NCBI RefSeq assembly: GCF_029946505.1
Contig: NZ_JARZHG010000014.1
Span: 1-64,000, forward strand
Length of the DNA stretch: 64,000 nucleotides
Direction of reading: 5' to 3'
From: Polyangium sp. y55x31
GTDB lineage: Bacteria; Myxococcota_A; Polyangia; Polyangiales; Polyangiaceae
Shown: positions 32,242 through 39,361 of the stretch, in pieces
How positions within the stretch are numbered: position 1 is the stretch's first letter
Layout of the letters: the number at the start of each line of letters is the position of its first letter
Program-made: the position numbers and the translations under genes
Notes under the pieces: generated by a model
Seen by the model: the letters and a program-made list of their open reading frames with translations, nothing else
What the model was told of the DNA's origin: nothing
The model's database searches: none

Positions 32242-34390
32242 GCCACTGCTGCACGCCGCCGTTGAAGCCGCCGCCGCGGATCGCCTTTCGATCACCGGCG
32301 GGCGCGCCCTTCGGGTTGATCTGCTCGTCCTCGGCCTTGTACGTCTCGTACCAGTCCGCGGTCCACTCCCACACGTTGCCCACGAAGTCGTCCGCGCCGA
32401 AGCGCGTCTTGCCCTTCGGGAAGCTGCCGACCGGCGCCGTGCCCGGGAAGCCGTCGTCGATCTCGTAGAGCGTGCCCGTGAGCTTGAGGCCTTGCGCCTT
32501 CTCCCACGACGCCCACTCCTTGCCGCCTGCGTTCATGTGCCCCGCCGCGGCCTCGTCGGCGCCCCAGGGGAACTTGCGCCCGTCGGAGCCGCGCGCCGCG
32601 TACTCCCACTCGGCCTCGGTCGGCAGGCGCTTCTTGCGCCACTTGCAGTACCCGTCGGCCTGGTACCAGCTCACGCAGTTGACCGGATGGTTCTCGCGGC
32701 CCGCCTTGCCGAACGTGCAGAACTCCGAGTACGACTCGCGCTTCTTCTCGTGCTCCTCGTCCGTGCTGCCGGCCGTCTTCGGCCAGTTCGGCGCGACCTC
32801 GGGCCGCTTGCACTCGCCGACGTCCGAGCACTCCTTGTACTCGGCCGCCGTCACTTCATGCAGGTCGACGCAGAACGTGTCGATGATGACCTTGTGCGCC
32901 GGTTGCCACAGCTTGAACGACGCCTCGTCCGAGCCCATGAAGAACTTGCCGCCCGGCACGAGCACCATCCCCGCCGGGCACTCCGTCGGCCGCGCCGTCG
33001 CCGCGATCGCCGACGAGCTCGTGCTCGGCGCTGCGCTCACCACCGGCGCGGACGAGCCTGCGGTCGACGCTCCGCCCGAGGGCTTCGTGAACATCTTGTA
33101 CGCCGCGAAGCTACCGCCGAGCAGCGCGATCGCCGCGATCGCCGCGAACGCCATCAGGCCCTTGCCCTGATCCGCAGCGGGCGCGTTGCCCGTCGGGATC
33201 GGCCCGCTCGGCGCGGCCGGCGGCGTCGCCAGCGAGCCCGGCGGATCCTGCGTCGTGCGTTGCTGCGTGCCCTGCGGCCCGGGCAGCGACGGCGCTCCTT
33301 GCATCATCGCGGTGCCGCCGCTCGGGCGCGGAAGCGTCTCCTGCAGCGGCCCCGGCAGGCTCGCGCGTGACGCCGATCGCCCGCCGGGCGACGACGTGAT
33401 CGACGACGACACGCCGCTCGTCGTCCCCGGGTTCCACTGGATGTCCGGGAACACGGCTTCGTGCAGCGCGGCCCAGAACCGACCCATCGACGGGTACCTG
33501 TCCGTCGGCGCGACCGCGAGCGCCTTCTCGAACACCGCCTCGACCTCGGGCGACACCTGCACGCCGAGCGTGCGCGGCGTCGGCCTGCGCATCGGATCGC
33601 GGCTCGCGACGGCGAACTGGATGAAGTCCTCGCCTTCGAACGCCGGGATCCCGCCGCGCAGCACCTCGACCATGATGAGCGCCATCGCGAACACGTCGGT
33701 CCACGGACCCGTTGCGCCGTACGATCGGCTGAACTGCTCGGGCGCCCCGTAGTTCGGCGTGAACGCGGTGATCTCCTTGCCCGTCTGCGCGAGCTCCGCC
33801 GTCGCCGCCGCGTGATCGGCCATCACCTTCGCGATGCCGAAGTCGAGGATCTTCGTGAACGGCGAGGCCCCTCGTGGATCCCCGATGACGAAGATGTTCG
33901 CGGGCTTGATGTCGCGATGCGCGATGTTCTTCGCGTGCGCGATCTCGAGCGCCACCGCGACCGGCTCGAGCAGCGCGAGCGCCTCGTGGATCTCGCGTGG
34001 CTTCGCGCCGCTCACGCGCTCCACGAAGAGCACGTGATCGAGCGTCTTTCCTTCGAGCCACTCGAGCACCATGTACGGGATCCACATCCCGTCGGCGGTC
34101 GTGAACTTGCCGATGTCGCGCGCTTGCACGATCGCCGCCGATCGGCTCGACAGGCTCGCGAGCAGCCGGCCCTCCTGGATGAAGCCGTCGAGCAGCTCGT
34201 CGCGCTTGTTCTCCGGCGCTTGCGCCAGGATGCGGAAGCATTTGATCGCGACCGGCTGCTGCCAGATGAGGTGCTCGGCGCGGTAGACGACGCTGAAGCC
34301 ACCCTCGCCGATGAGCGCGTCGATCCGGTATTTCTCGGCGAGGATCGTCCCCGTGATGCCGAGCGGGTCCTGTTGCGAGCTCGTCGTCAT
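32162..34390 (-). CDS. Ser/Thr protein kinase fused to an extracytoplasmic SUMF1/FGE-like domain
   Basis: 742 residues from the ATG at 34390. The kinase (~residues 20-285) has a glycine loop G-E-G-G-F-S-V-V-Y, V-A-I-K-C-F, H-R-D-I-K-P-A-N-I and D-F-G-I-A-K. A Ser/Pro linker and one transmembrane helix (M-A-F-A-A-I-A-A-I-A-L-L, ~415-440) precede a formylglycine-generating-enzyme-like domain (~480-740) with L-P-T-E-A-E-W-E-Y-A-A-R-G, G-N-V-W-E-W and a final G-F-R-C-V. The catalytic Cys pair of true FGE is missing: after R-G-G the sequence is G-F-N-G-G. The domain is thus probably a sensor or binding module. It is the last gene of the MNIO operon, 22 bases after the DUF2063 gene. Confidence 0.88.
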   Translation of the reverse strand: MTTSSQQDPLGITGTILAEKYRIDALIGEGGFSVVYRAEHLIWQQPVAIKCFRILAQAPENKRDELLDGFIQEGRLLASLSSRSAAIVQARDIGKFTTADGMWIPYMVLEWLEGKTLDHVLFVERVSGAKPREIHEALALLEPVAVALEIAHAKNIAHRDIKPANIFVIGDPRGASPFTKILDFGIAKVMADHAAATAELAQTGKEITAFTPNYGAPEQFSRSYGATGPWTDVFAMALIMVEVLRGGIPAFEGEDFIQFAVASRDPMRRPTPRTLGVQVSPEVEAVFEKALAVAPTDRYPSMGRFWAALHEAVFPDIQWNPGTTSGVSSSITSSPGGRSASRASLPGPLQETLPRPSGGTAMMQGAPSLPGPQGTQQRTTQDPPGSLATPPAAPSGPIPTGNAPAADQGKGLMAFAAIAAIALLGGSFAAYKMFTKPSGGASTAGSSAPVVSAAPSTSSSAIAATARPTECPAGMVLVPGGKFFMGSDEASFKLWQPAHKVIIDTFCVDLHEVTAAEYKECSDVGECKRPEVAPNWPKTAGSTDEEHEKKRESYSEFCTFGKAGRENHPVNCVSWYQADGYCKWRKKRLPTEAEWEYAARGSDGRKFPWGADEAAAGHMNAGGKEWASWEKAQGLKLTGTLYEIDDGFPGTAPVGSFPKGKTRFGADDFVGNVWEWTADWYETYKAEDEQINPKGAPAGDRKAIRGGGFNGGVQQWLNPAFRFHQVPDATTPVIGFRCVMNL

Positions 34391-34412
34391 GGGCAAACGC
34401 GGAGGTAACGGC

Positions 34413-35213
34413 TCATGTTCGTTCGCCCGCGACTATACCGCGCTCGCCCGCCGCGTGCGTCCCGTGATCGTGATTTCCTTGCTCGACGGCCGCGCCGAGG
34501 ACCACCCCGCGCTCCCCGAGGTCCGCGAGCACCTCCGCCGTGCCTCGCAAGACCGCGTCGCCGAGCGGCTCCCCGAGCGCCGCGCACGCCGCCGTCACCG
34601 CCTCCCCGAGCCGCGCGCCCCCGAGGAGCCGCGTGAGGATCTCGGCCGCGAGCGGCGAGAGCACGAGGCACCGGACTTCGTGCGCCGCGTCCCGGTAGAG
34701 CAAGACCGCCGTGGGCTCTTTTTCCGGCGCGCCCGGCGCGCCCTCCGCCAAGCGGTTCACGGCCCACGTGTACCGAGCGACCTGCGCCGCGCAGCCGAAC
34801 TTCACCGCGCGATCGAGCGCGAGGGCAAGCCCGCTCGGTTCACCCGCCGCCTCCGCCGCCGCGACCTCGAACCGCGCAACTTCGTACCGCGCGAGATCCC
34901 GAATCCATGGCGGAATGGACGAATCCTCCGCCCAGCGCGCCGCGGCCCAGCCGACGAGCTCGGCCGCGGCGTCGCGCAGGTACGGCGAGCTCGGCAGCGC
35001 CTCGTCGAGCCAATGCTCCACCGTCGCCTCGAACTTCGCCCCGAGCGCCGTCGCCGTGCGTGGCATCTGCGCTCGCACCGCCCCGAGGATCCCGCGGCGA
35101 ACGAGCGACCTGTACACCCCGCGCCGCGACTCCTCCGGCGGCCCCTGCACCACGGCCGCGAACGCCGCCGCGACCTCGGCGATCGCGGCCCGCCCCTCCT
35201 CTTCTTCAACCAC
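34413..35213 (-). CDS. DUF2063-family partner of the MNIO enzyme (MbnC/BufC-like)
   Basis: 266 residues. The N-terminal half matches the DUF2063 pattern: [19 protein letters not shown], a P-x5-A-L-G-x-K-F segment, S-S-P-Y-L-R-D and [14 protein letters not shown], although the family name says DNA-binding. In methanobactin and bufferin systems this protein recruits the precursor leader and forms a complex with the MNIO enzyme. The C-terminal ~130 residues are less typical. The gene overlaps the 3' end of the MNIO gene by eight bases, so the two proteins are coupled. No metal ligands are evident. Confidence 0.78.
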   Translation of the reverse strand: MVEEEEGRAAIAEVAAAFAAVVQGPPEESRRGVYRSLVRRGILGAVRAQMPRTATALGAKFEATVEHWLDEALPSSPYLRDAAAELVGWAAARWAEDSSIPPWIRDLARYEVARFEVAAAEAAGEPSGLALALDRAVKFGCAAQVARYTWAVNRLAEGAPGAPEKEPTAVLLYRDAAHEVRCLVLSPLAAEILTRLLGGARLGEAVTAACAALGEPLGDAVLRGTAEVLADLGERGVVLGAAVEQGNHDHGTHAAGERGIVAGERT

Positions 35214-36081
35214 GCGCCCGCGCCTCCCGCGCGGCGAGCCCTGCCTCGTAGGCCGCCTCGACCCGCCCGAGCTCCGCGAGCAGCTCGTCGAGCGGCGGGA
35301 TCGCGTGATCCCGCTCCAGCACCACCGGCACGGGCCCCGTCCGCTCGATCGTCCACGTGAGCAGCGACAGCACCTCGCCGAGCACGTCCGCGCCGTGCGT
35401 GTCGATCACGAGGTCCGTCCCGGCGCGCTTCTCGTGCCCGGCCACGTGGATCGCGGCCACGCGATCGAGCGGGATCTCCGCGAGGAACACGAGCGGATCC
35501 GCGCCGTCGTTGATCGCGTTCACGTACACGTTGTTCACGTCGAGCAGAAGCTTTGCACACGAACGATCGAGCACCTCCGCGACGAACGCCGCCTCGCTCA
35601 TCTCCGGCGCGCCTGGCACGACGTACCGCGTGATGTTCTCGACCACCATCGGCAAGCCGAGCCGATCCTCGGCCTCCCGCACGCGCGTCGCCACGTACGC
35701 CGCCGCGCCCCGCGTCAGCGGCAGCGGCAAGAGCTCGTGCGCCATCCGCCCACCGAACCCCGAAAAACACAGGTGGTCCGAGTGGAACGGCACGCCGAAC
35801 CGCCGCGTGAAGGCGGCGAGCTCGCGCATGTAGGCGTCATCGAAGGGATCGAGCCCGCCGAGCGACATCGACAGCCCGTGCGAGAGCAGCGGAAATCGCG
35901 ACGCGATTCGCTCGAGCGCGGCCGGGACGAACCCGCCCCGGCGCATGTAGTTCTCCGGCGCGACCTCGAAAAAACGCGCGGGGCCTAGCCGCGCGTCCGA
36001 TTCGACCCGCGCGAGCACCTCGTCGAGGAAGTCGAACCGGAGGCCGAGCCCGACCCCCGTGATCGTCGATCCGAGCGTCAC
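35206..36081 (-). CDS. MNIO (DUF692) multinuclear non-haem iron oxidative enzyme
   Basis: 291 residues, close to the family length. The TIM-barrel metal ligands are all present: E43-N44, H68, H100-x-D102-H103, E149-N150, D181-x-N183-N184, H212 and H216 in I-H-V-A-G-H-E, D227-x-H229, and E256. Characterised relatives (MbnB, TglH, ChrH, BufB) use two or three iron ions and oxygen to modify cysteines in peptide precursors, giving oxazolone/thioamide or thiooxazole groups. The start lies three bases after the stop of a small precursor-like gene and the end overlaps its DUF2063 partner, so the substrate is very likely that Cys-tailed protein. Confidence 0.92.
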   Translation of the reverse strand: MTLGSTITGVGLGLRFDFLDEVLARVESDARLGPARFFEVAPENYMRRGGFVPAALERIASRFPLLSHGLSMSLGGLDPFDDAYMRELAAFTRRFGVPFHSDHLCFSGFGGRMAHELLPLPLTRGAAAYVATRVREAEDRLGLPMVVENITRYVVPGAPEMSEAAFVAEVLDRSCAKLLLDVNNVYVNAINDGADPLVFLAEIPLDRVAAIHVAGHEKRAGTDLVIDTHGADVLGEVLSLLTWTIERTGPVPVVLERDHAIPPLDELLAELGRVEAAYEAGLAAREARARG

Positions 36082-36084
36082 CCT

Positions 36085-36477
36085 CTAGCCGCAGGATCCT
36101 TCGCCGCAGGCCGCTTCCGTGCCCTTCTTGGTCGCGGCGGCCTTCTTCGGAGCGGGCTTCGGCGCGGCCTTCGCCGTCGTCGCCGGCGCGGGCGTCGCTG
36201 CCGGGGCGGGCGCTGCGGCGGCCGCGGGCGTCGCTGCAGGCGCGGGCGTCCCCGCTGCCGCCGGCGCTTCCGCGGGCGCGGCGGCTGCGTTCGTCGCGCC
36301 TGCCGCCTCCGTCCCCGTCGCCGACTCGGCCTTCTTCTCCTCCGGCGCGGCTTGCGCGGGCGCCTCGGCCTGCGGCTCCTCGGCGGCCTTCACGGGCTCC
36401 TGCGTCCCGGCACAACCTGCGATCATCGCGCTCGCGCCGAGCGCCGCGAGGGTCTCGTAAATGCTCTTCGCGTTCAT
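36085..36477 (-). CDS. Lipoprotein-type RiPP precursor candidate with C-terminal CGEGSCG
   Basis: 130 residues. The ATG at 36477 has GAGGAG six bases upstream. Residues 1-22 form a lipoprotein signal with lipobox I-A-G-C (Cys22). A roughly 90-residue Ala/Pro/Glu then Ala/Pro/Lys linker follows, without structure, and the protein ends EAACGEGSCG with Cys124 and Cys129. The end resembles the E-G-K-C-G motifs of bufferin-like precursors encoded beside MNIO enzymes. Those precursors normally have a cleavable signal, whereas this one should become a lipoprotein whose Cys tail is presented away from the membrane. It is the first gene of the operon. Modification of the two tail cysteines and metal (copper) binding are inferences. 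Confidence 0.78.
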   Translation of the reverse strand: MNAKSIYETLAALGASAMIAGCAGTQEPVKAAEEPQAEAPAQAAPEEKKAESATGTEAAGATNAAAAPAEAPAAAGTPAPAATPAAAAAPAPAATPAPATTAKAAPKPAPKKAAATKKGTEAACGEGSCG

Positions 36478-36825
36478 CGTCTGCTCCTCGATGCTTGCTT
36501 CACCAACTACGACCTCCACCCCCTCGCGGTTCCGTGGTCCTGGATCCGCGCCCCTCCCCCCGAAGCGCCTCTACTCTCCGCCCGAAGCGCCCGCGGCGGC
36601 AACAAGAAAGGCTTGACAGCCCTCCGCGCCTCGCCCTTCGACGTGGGATGCCGCGCCTCGCGCGGCTGCTGTCCGCCCTCATGGAATGCTTCGGGTCCGG
36701 ATCGCCCGTCTGGACGTGCAGGGTCCGACCTGCACAGCCTCCATGGCCCGCAGCATGCACCGGGACACACGCAAGGCGAGACTCGTTCTCGGCAAGGACC
36801 TCGAGCATTCGCTGAGGAGGATGCA
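36478..36825. other. Divergent intergenic region of the MNIO operon and an OMP gene
   Basis: It contains the two ribosome sites, the palindrome at 36716-36735 and a TTGACA at 36613-36618 with no good -10 at the right distance. No gene is supported. Both promoters and a shared operator probably lie here. Confidence 0.5.
36716..36735. promoter_or_regulatory. Perfect palindrome, candidate operator
   Basis: GTGCAGG-GTCCGA-CCTGCAC: two 7-base arms exactly complementary around a 6-base spacer, typical in size for a dimeric regulator site. It lies about 90 bases upstream of the outer-membrane barrel gene (36826, +) and 239 bases upstream of the MNIO precursor gene (36477, -). No regulator gene is adjacent. 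Confidence 0.4.
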
Positions 36826-37440
36826 ATGACCACCGGACGAATCGTGGCGGCCCTCGTGGCTTTCGCCGCACTGGGAGCGCCGTCGTTGGCCTACGCGCAG
36901 AACTACCGGGCAGGGCTGCCTCCTGCCGATCAGCCTGCCATCCGCCAGATCCCGCGGCCGACGTCGTTCTCCGTGGAAGGCGGCGCCGGCGTCATCGGGT
37001 TCTTGGGCGGCGTCGGCGCCCTCGGCCCTAGCTGGAACGTGCGCGTCACCGGCGCCATCAATGATCGCTGGGCGGTCGAGGGCAGCTACCTCGGCAGCTC
37101 CAACACCCGCGCCGATACGCGCACCCAGCTCGTGATGACGTCGCTCGACGCCGGCGTCCGTTACAACCTGGTCCCCGCGAATCGCTTCCCGCTGCAGCCC
37201 TTCGTCGCGGGCGGCATCGGCTACGCCGGCTTCGCGGGGCGTTACGGCGACGCCTTCACGCTCGTCATCCCCGTCGGCGTGGGCGCGGATCGCATGCTCA
37301 CCGAGAACATCAAGGTCGGCGCGCGCTTCAACTACCGCCCGGCCTTCTTCGACCACCTGGGCCCGCCCACCATGCCGGTCGGCGACCAGCCCGGCGCCGA
37401 CACGTGGAGCCTGCTCGCGCAGGTCGGCGGCGGCTTCTGA
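36826..37440 (+). CDS. Outer-membrane beta-barrel protein (OmpA/OmpW-like, single barrel)
   Basis: 204 residues. GAGGAGG lies five bases before the ATG at 36826. A Sec signal peptide (MTTGRIVAALVAFAALGAPSLAYAQ) is followed by a Pro-rich start and about eight alternating amphipathic strands (for example R-W-A-V-E-G-S-Y-L-G, L-D-A-G-V-R-Y-N-L and F-V-A-G-G-I-G-Y-A-G-F), ending in the terminal aromatic signal V-G-G-G-F expected for BAM-dependent insertion. It is an eight-stranded barrel with unknown ligand. It is divergent from the MNIO operon and has its own terminator. Confidence 0.85.
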   Translation: MTTGRIVAALVAFAALGAPSLAYAQNYRAGLPPADQPAIRQIPRPTSFSVEGGAGVIGFLGGVGALGPSWNVRVTGAINDRWAVEGSYLGSSNTRADTRTQLVMTSLDAGVRYNLVPANRFPLQPFVAGGIGYAGFAGRYGDAFTLVIPVGVGADRMLTENIKVGARFNYRPAFFDHLGPPTMPVGDQPGADTWSLLAQVGGGF

Positions 37441-37453
37441 GTCTGACTATTAT

Positions 37454-37486
37454 AAGGAGGGCGGACCCGCACGGGGCCCCCTCCTT
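37454..37486 (+). terminator. Intrinsic terminator of the outer-membrane protein gene
   Basis: AAGGAGGG and CCCTCCTT form a hairpin with extra inner CCC/GGG pairing, starting 14 bases after the stop at 37440 and followed by TCGGTT. It may also serve the convergent DUF72 gene. Confidence 0.7.
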
Positions 37487-37504
37487 TCGGTTGGGACGTA
37501 CGTC

Positions 37505-38449
37505 TCAGCGGCCTGCCACGAGCCGCCGCCCGAGGGCGCGCACCGTGAGCGGCGCCGAGCCTTCCACCTTGTTGTTCACCAGCACGATGAGGCTTCGCCC
37601 CTCGCGGGCGCATCGGGCTGCGACCTCCACGACATCGGCGCGGGTCTGCTCGTCCGTGGCCACGATCTTGTCGAACGGCGCGCAGATCCGCCGCCGCTCC
37701 TCGTACCTCTCGCCGGGCCGTATGGACAACCGGCACACGACGAGCGGCGCCGTCAGGATCTTCGGCACGGCGAGTTGCCGGCCGAGCGTGGGCATTCGTT
37801 CCCACAGCCCGAGCACGTGCGTCACGCCGTGTCGCGCGAGCACGTCGAGGTACGCTCGCGAAAGCAGCTCTGGATTCCGAAGCTCCACGGCGTAACGAAA
37901 CGACCGCGGCGCGGCTTCGAAGAACCGATCGAGCGCTTCGGCGAGCTCTTCGGCGTCCATCCGGTCCTCGGCGCGCATCGGCGAGAGCACGAGCAAGAGC
38001 ACGCCGACGTTCCGGGAAAAACTCTTCTCGATCGGCGCGAGCACGCGCGCCTCGAACGCGCGTGGATCGAGGAACCAGGGGGAGCGTTGGTTCGTGCTCG
38101 GATCACGCCGCGCCACGATTCCGCTCCACACCTTCATCGCGCAGCCGTAGCCGTCGGGCAGATCGTCGCGGTACCGCGCGAGCTCTTCGATGCCGAGCGG
38201 CGCGTAGTAACTTCGATCGATCCCTACGGTGCGGAAGAGCGGGTTTTGCGTGTAGAGCCGTAGCCCGTGCGTGGTGATTTCCCGCTCGGGGATATCCTTG
38301 GGGTAGAAAATTCCTCGCCATCCGGGGAACGTCCAGGTGGACGTCCCGAGGAGAACGGTAGGGGGAAGTTTCGCGGCGATCGCGCGGTCCGTTTCGATCT
38401 CGGGGAGCTCGGGCTCCGGCCGGCCCGAGAACAACACGAGCTGCTTCAT
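37505..38449 (-). CDS. DUF72-family protein
   Basis: 314 residues with the hallmark DUF72 (YecE-like) start L-G-T-S-T-W-T-F-P-G-W-R-G-I-F-Y-P and later N-P-L-F-R-T-V-G-I-D-R-S-Y-Y and Y-A-V-E-L-R-N-P. The family adopts a TIM-barrel-like fold of unknown biochemical role. There is no signal peptide, so it is cytoplasmic. The ATG at 38449 is followed directly by an ordinary coding region. It stands alone on its strand, convergent with the outer-membrane protein gene. Confidence 0.88.
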   Translation of the reverse strand: MKQLVLFSGRPEPELPEIETDRAIAAKLPPTVLLGTSTWTFPGWRGIFYPKDIPEREITTHGLRLYTQNPLFRTVGIDRSYYAPLGIEELARYRDDLPDGYGCAMKVWSGIVARRDPSTNQRSPWFLDPRAFEARVLAPIEKSFSRNVGVLLLVLSPMRAEDRMDAEELAEALDRFFEAAPRSFRYAVELRNPELLSRAYLDVLARHGVTHVLGLWERMPTLGRQLAVPKILTAPLVVCRLSIRPGERYEERRRICAPFDKIVATDEQTRADVVEVAARCAREGRSLIVLVNNKVEGSAPLTVRALGRRLVAGR

Positions 38450-38803
38450 GTAAACACCTTCGGCCGGGCGAGCCGCGACGAACCTACCATGCGAGGCTCG
38501 TTTCGTCTCGCCGCGGACAAACCCTGGGGTTTGGCGCCGGCTTTCGGGTGAACTGCGCTACAAGAGCTTTCTGCTTCTACCGTTCTTCGCCGTCCAACGT
38601 GGGCTTCGTGCTTTACCTACGGCTGCGATCTGGATTGTGATAGGGGTGGCATGGTAGCTGCTACCCGCGCGTGCGCGAACGGCCGCTTGCGAAGCATGTT
38701 GAGACACGTCGCGAGCCACCACGGTTGGACAGACGGCACTCGACGTCGACGTCGGGACCGGCTAGCCTTTCCAGGCCGACGGTCGGCCGCCTTCGAGGTC
38801 CCG
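38450..38803. other. Regulatory/untranslated region before the partner-switching operon
   Basis: This stretch of 354 bases lies between divergent genes. I see no gene in it. The sigma-54-like site at 38647 is the only recognised element; the 140 bases downstream would form an untranslated leader. Confidence 0.5.
38647..38663 (+). promoter_or_regulatory. Candidate sigma-54 (-24/-12) promoter
   Basis: TGGCATGGTAGCTGCTA has the invariant GG and GC dinucleotides exactly ten bases apart and differs from the consensus TGGCACG-N4-TTGCTA at only two positions. It lies about 145 bases upstream of the first gene of the SpoIIE/STAS operon, on the correct strand. No enhancer-binding protein gene is next to it, and chance matches are possible in GC-rich DNA. 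Confidence 0.4.
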
Positions 38804-39361
38804 ATGTCGATTGTCAAGACCATCACGCCGGCTCCGCCCGTGGAAGCCGACTTCGCCTCGAGCCGATACAGGATGATCATGGCGGCTCGCTTTACGGTGG
38901 GCGGCTTTGCTCGGGAGTGGGGTCACTGTCATCTGCTCGCGAACTACCTCGCGCGTTACGTGAGCGCGAACGAGGGGGACCCCGAGCGGCATGCGACGCT
39001 GCTTTCGACGTTCATCAACGAGCTGCTCGAGGTCATCTTTCGCAATCACGCGGTAGAGGGGCAGATCGAGCTCATCTTCCGCAAGCGGGGCCGGCACGTG
39101 ATCCTGCAGATCACGCTTCCGGTCACCGAACAGAATCGAGTATTCTATCGTATGGCCGTGCAGATCGTGAACCAGCCCGATCTGAAGAGCTGGTATCGCG
39201 CCCGGCTGGAGGATCCGGCGGACGGCGAGGATACCATGCTCGGTTTGCTGGAGCTCGCTGCGGTATATGCTTGCTCCCTCACGATATCCGAGCCTCCGGG
39301 TCAAGACCGGTTGAGCCTCTTCTTGGAGCTGCCAGAGGTCGACGATATGGGGGAGGTATGA
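38804..39361 (+). CDS. GHKL/HATPase-like protein of a partner-switching operon
   Basis: 185 residues from the ATG at 38804. The segment L-S-T-F-I-N-E-L-L-E-V-I-F-R-N-H resembles the N-box helix of anti-sigma/histidine-kinase ATPases, preceded by an H-C-H-L-L-A-N-Y-L-A-R-Y helix as in slr1658-superfamily regulators. A beta-rich middle (R-H-V-I-L-Q-I-T-L-P-V) and a C-terminal L-F-L-E-L-P-E-V strand follow. The G-x-G-x-G lid is weak (G-L-L-E-L-A-A), so ATP binding is uncertain. It is the first gene of the operon, and its TGA overlaps the ATG of the STAS-methyltransferase gene. Confidence 0.65.
   Translation: MSIVKTITPAPPVEADFASSRYRMIMAARFTVGGFAREWGHCHLLANYLARYVSANEGDPERHATLLSTFINELLEVIFRNHAVEGQIELIFRKRGRHVILQITLPVTEQNRVFYRMAVQIVNQPDLKSWYRARLEDPADGEDTMLGLLELAAVYACSLTISEPPGQDRLSLFLELPEVDDMGEV

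Noticed and set aside
34413-35213. Function as a DNA-binding protein, as the DUF2063 name implies
   Set aside because: No helix-turn-helix is visible. Coupling to an MNIO gene points to the precursor-recruiting role known for MbnC-type proteins.
36613-36618. TTGACA as a -35 box for the outer-membrane protein or MNIO operon
   Set aside because: Nothing like a -10 hexamer lies 16-18 bases downstream, and the start codon is over 200 bases away.
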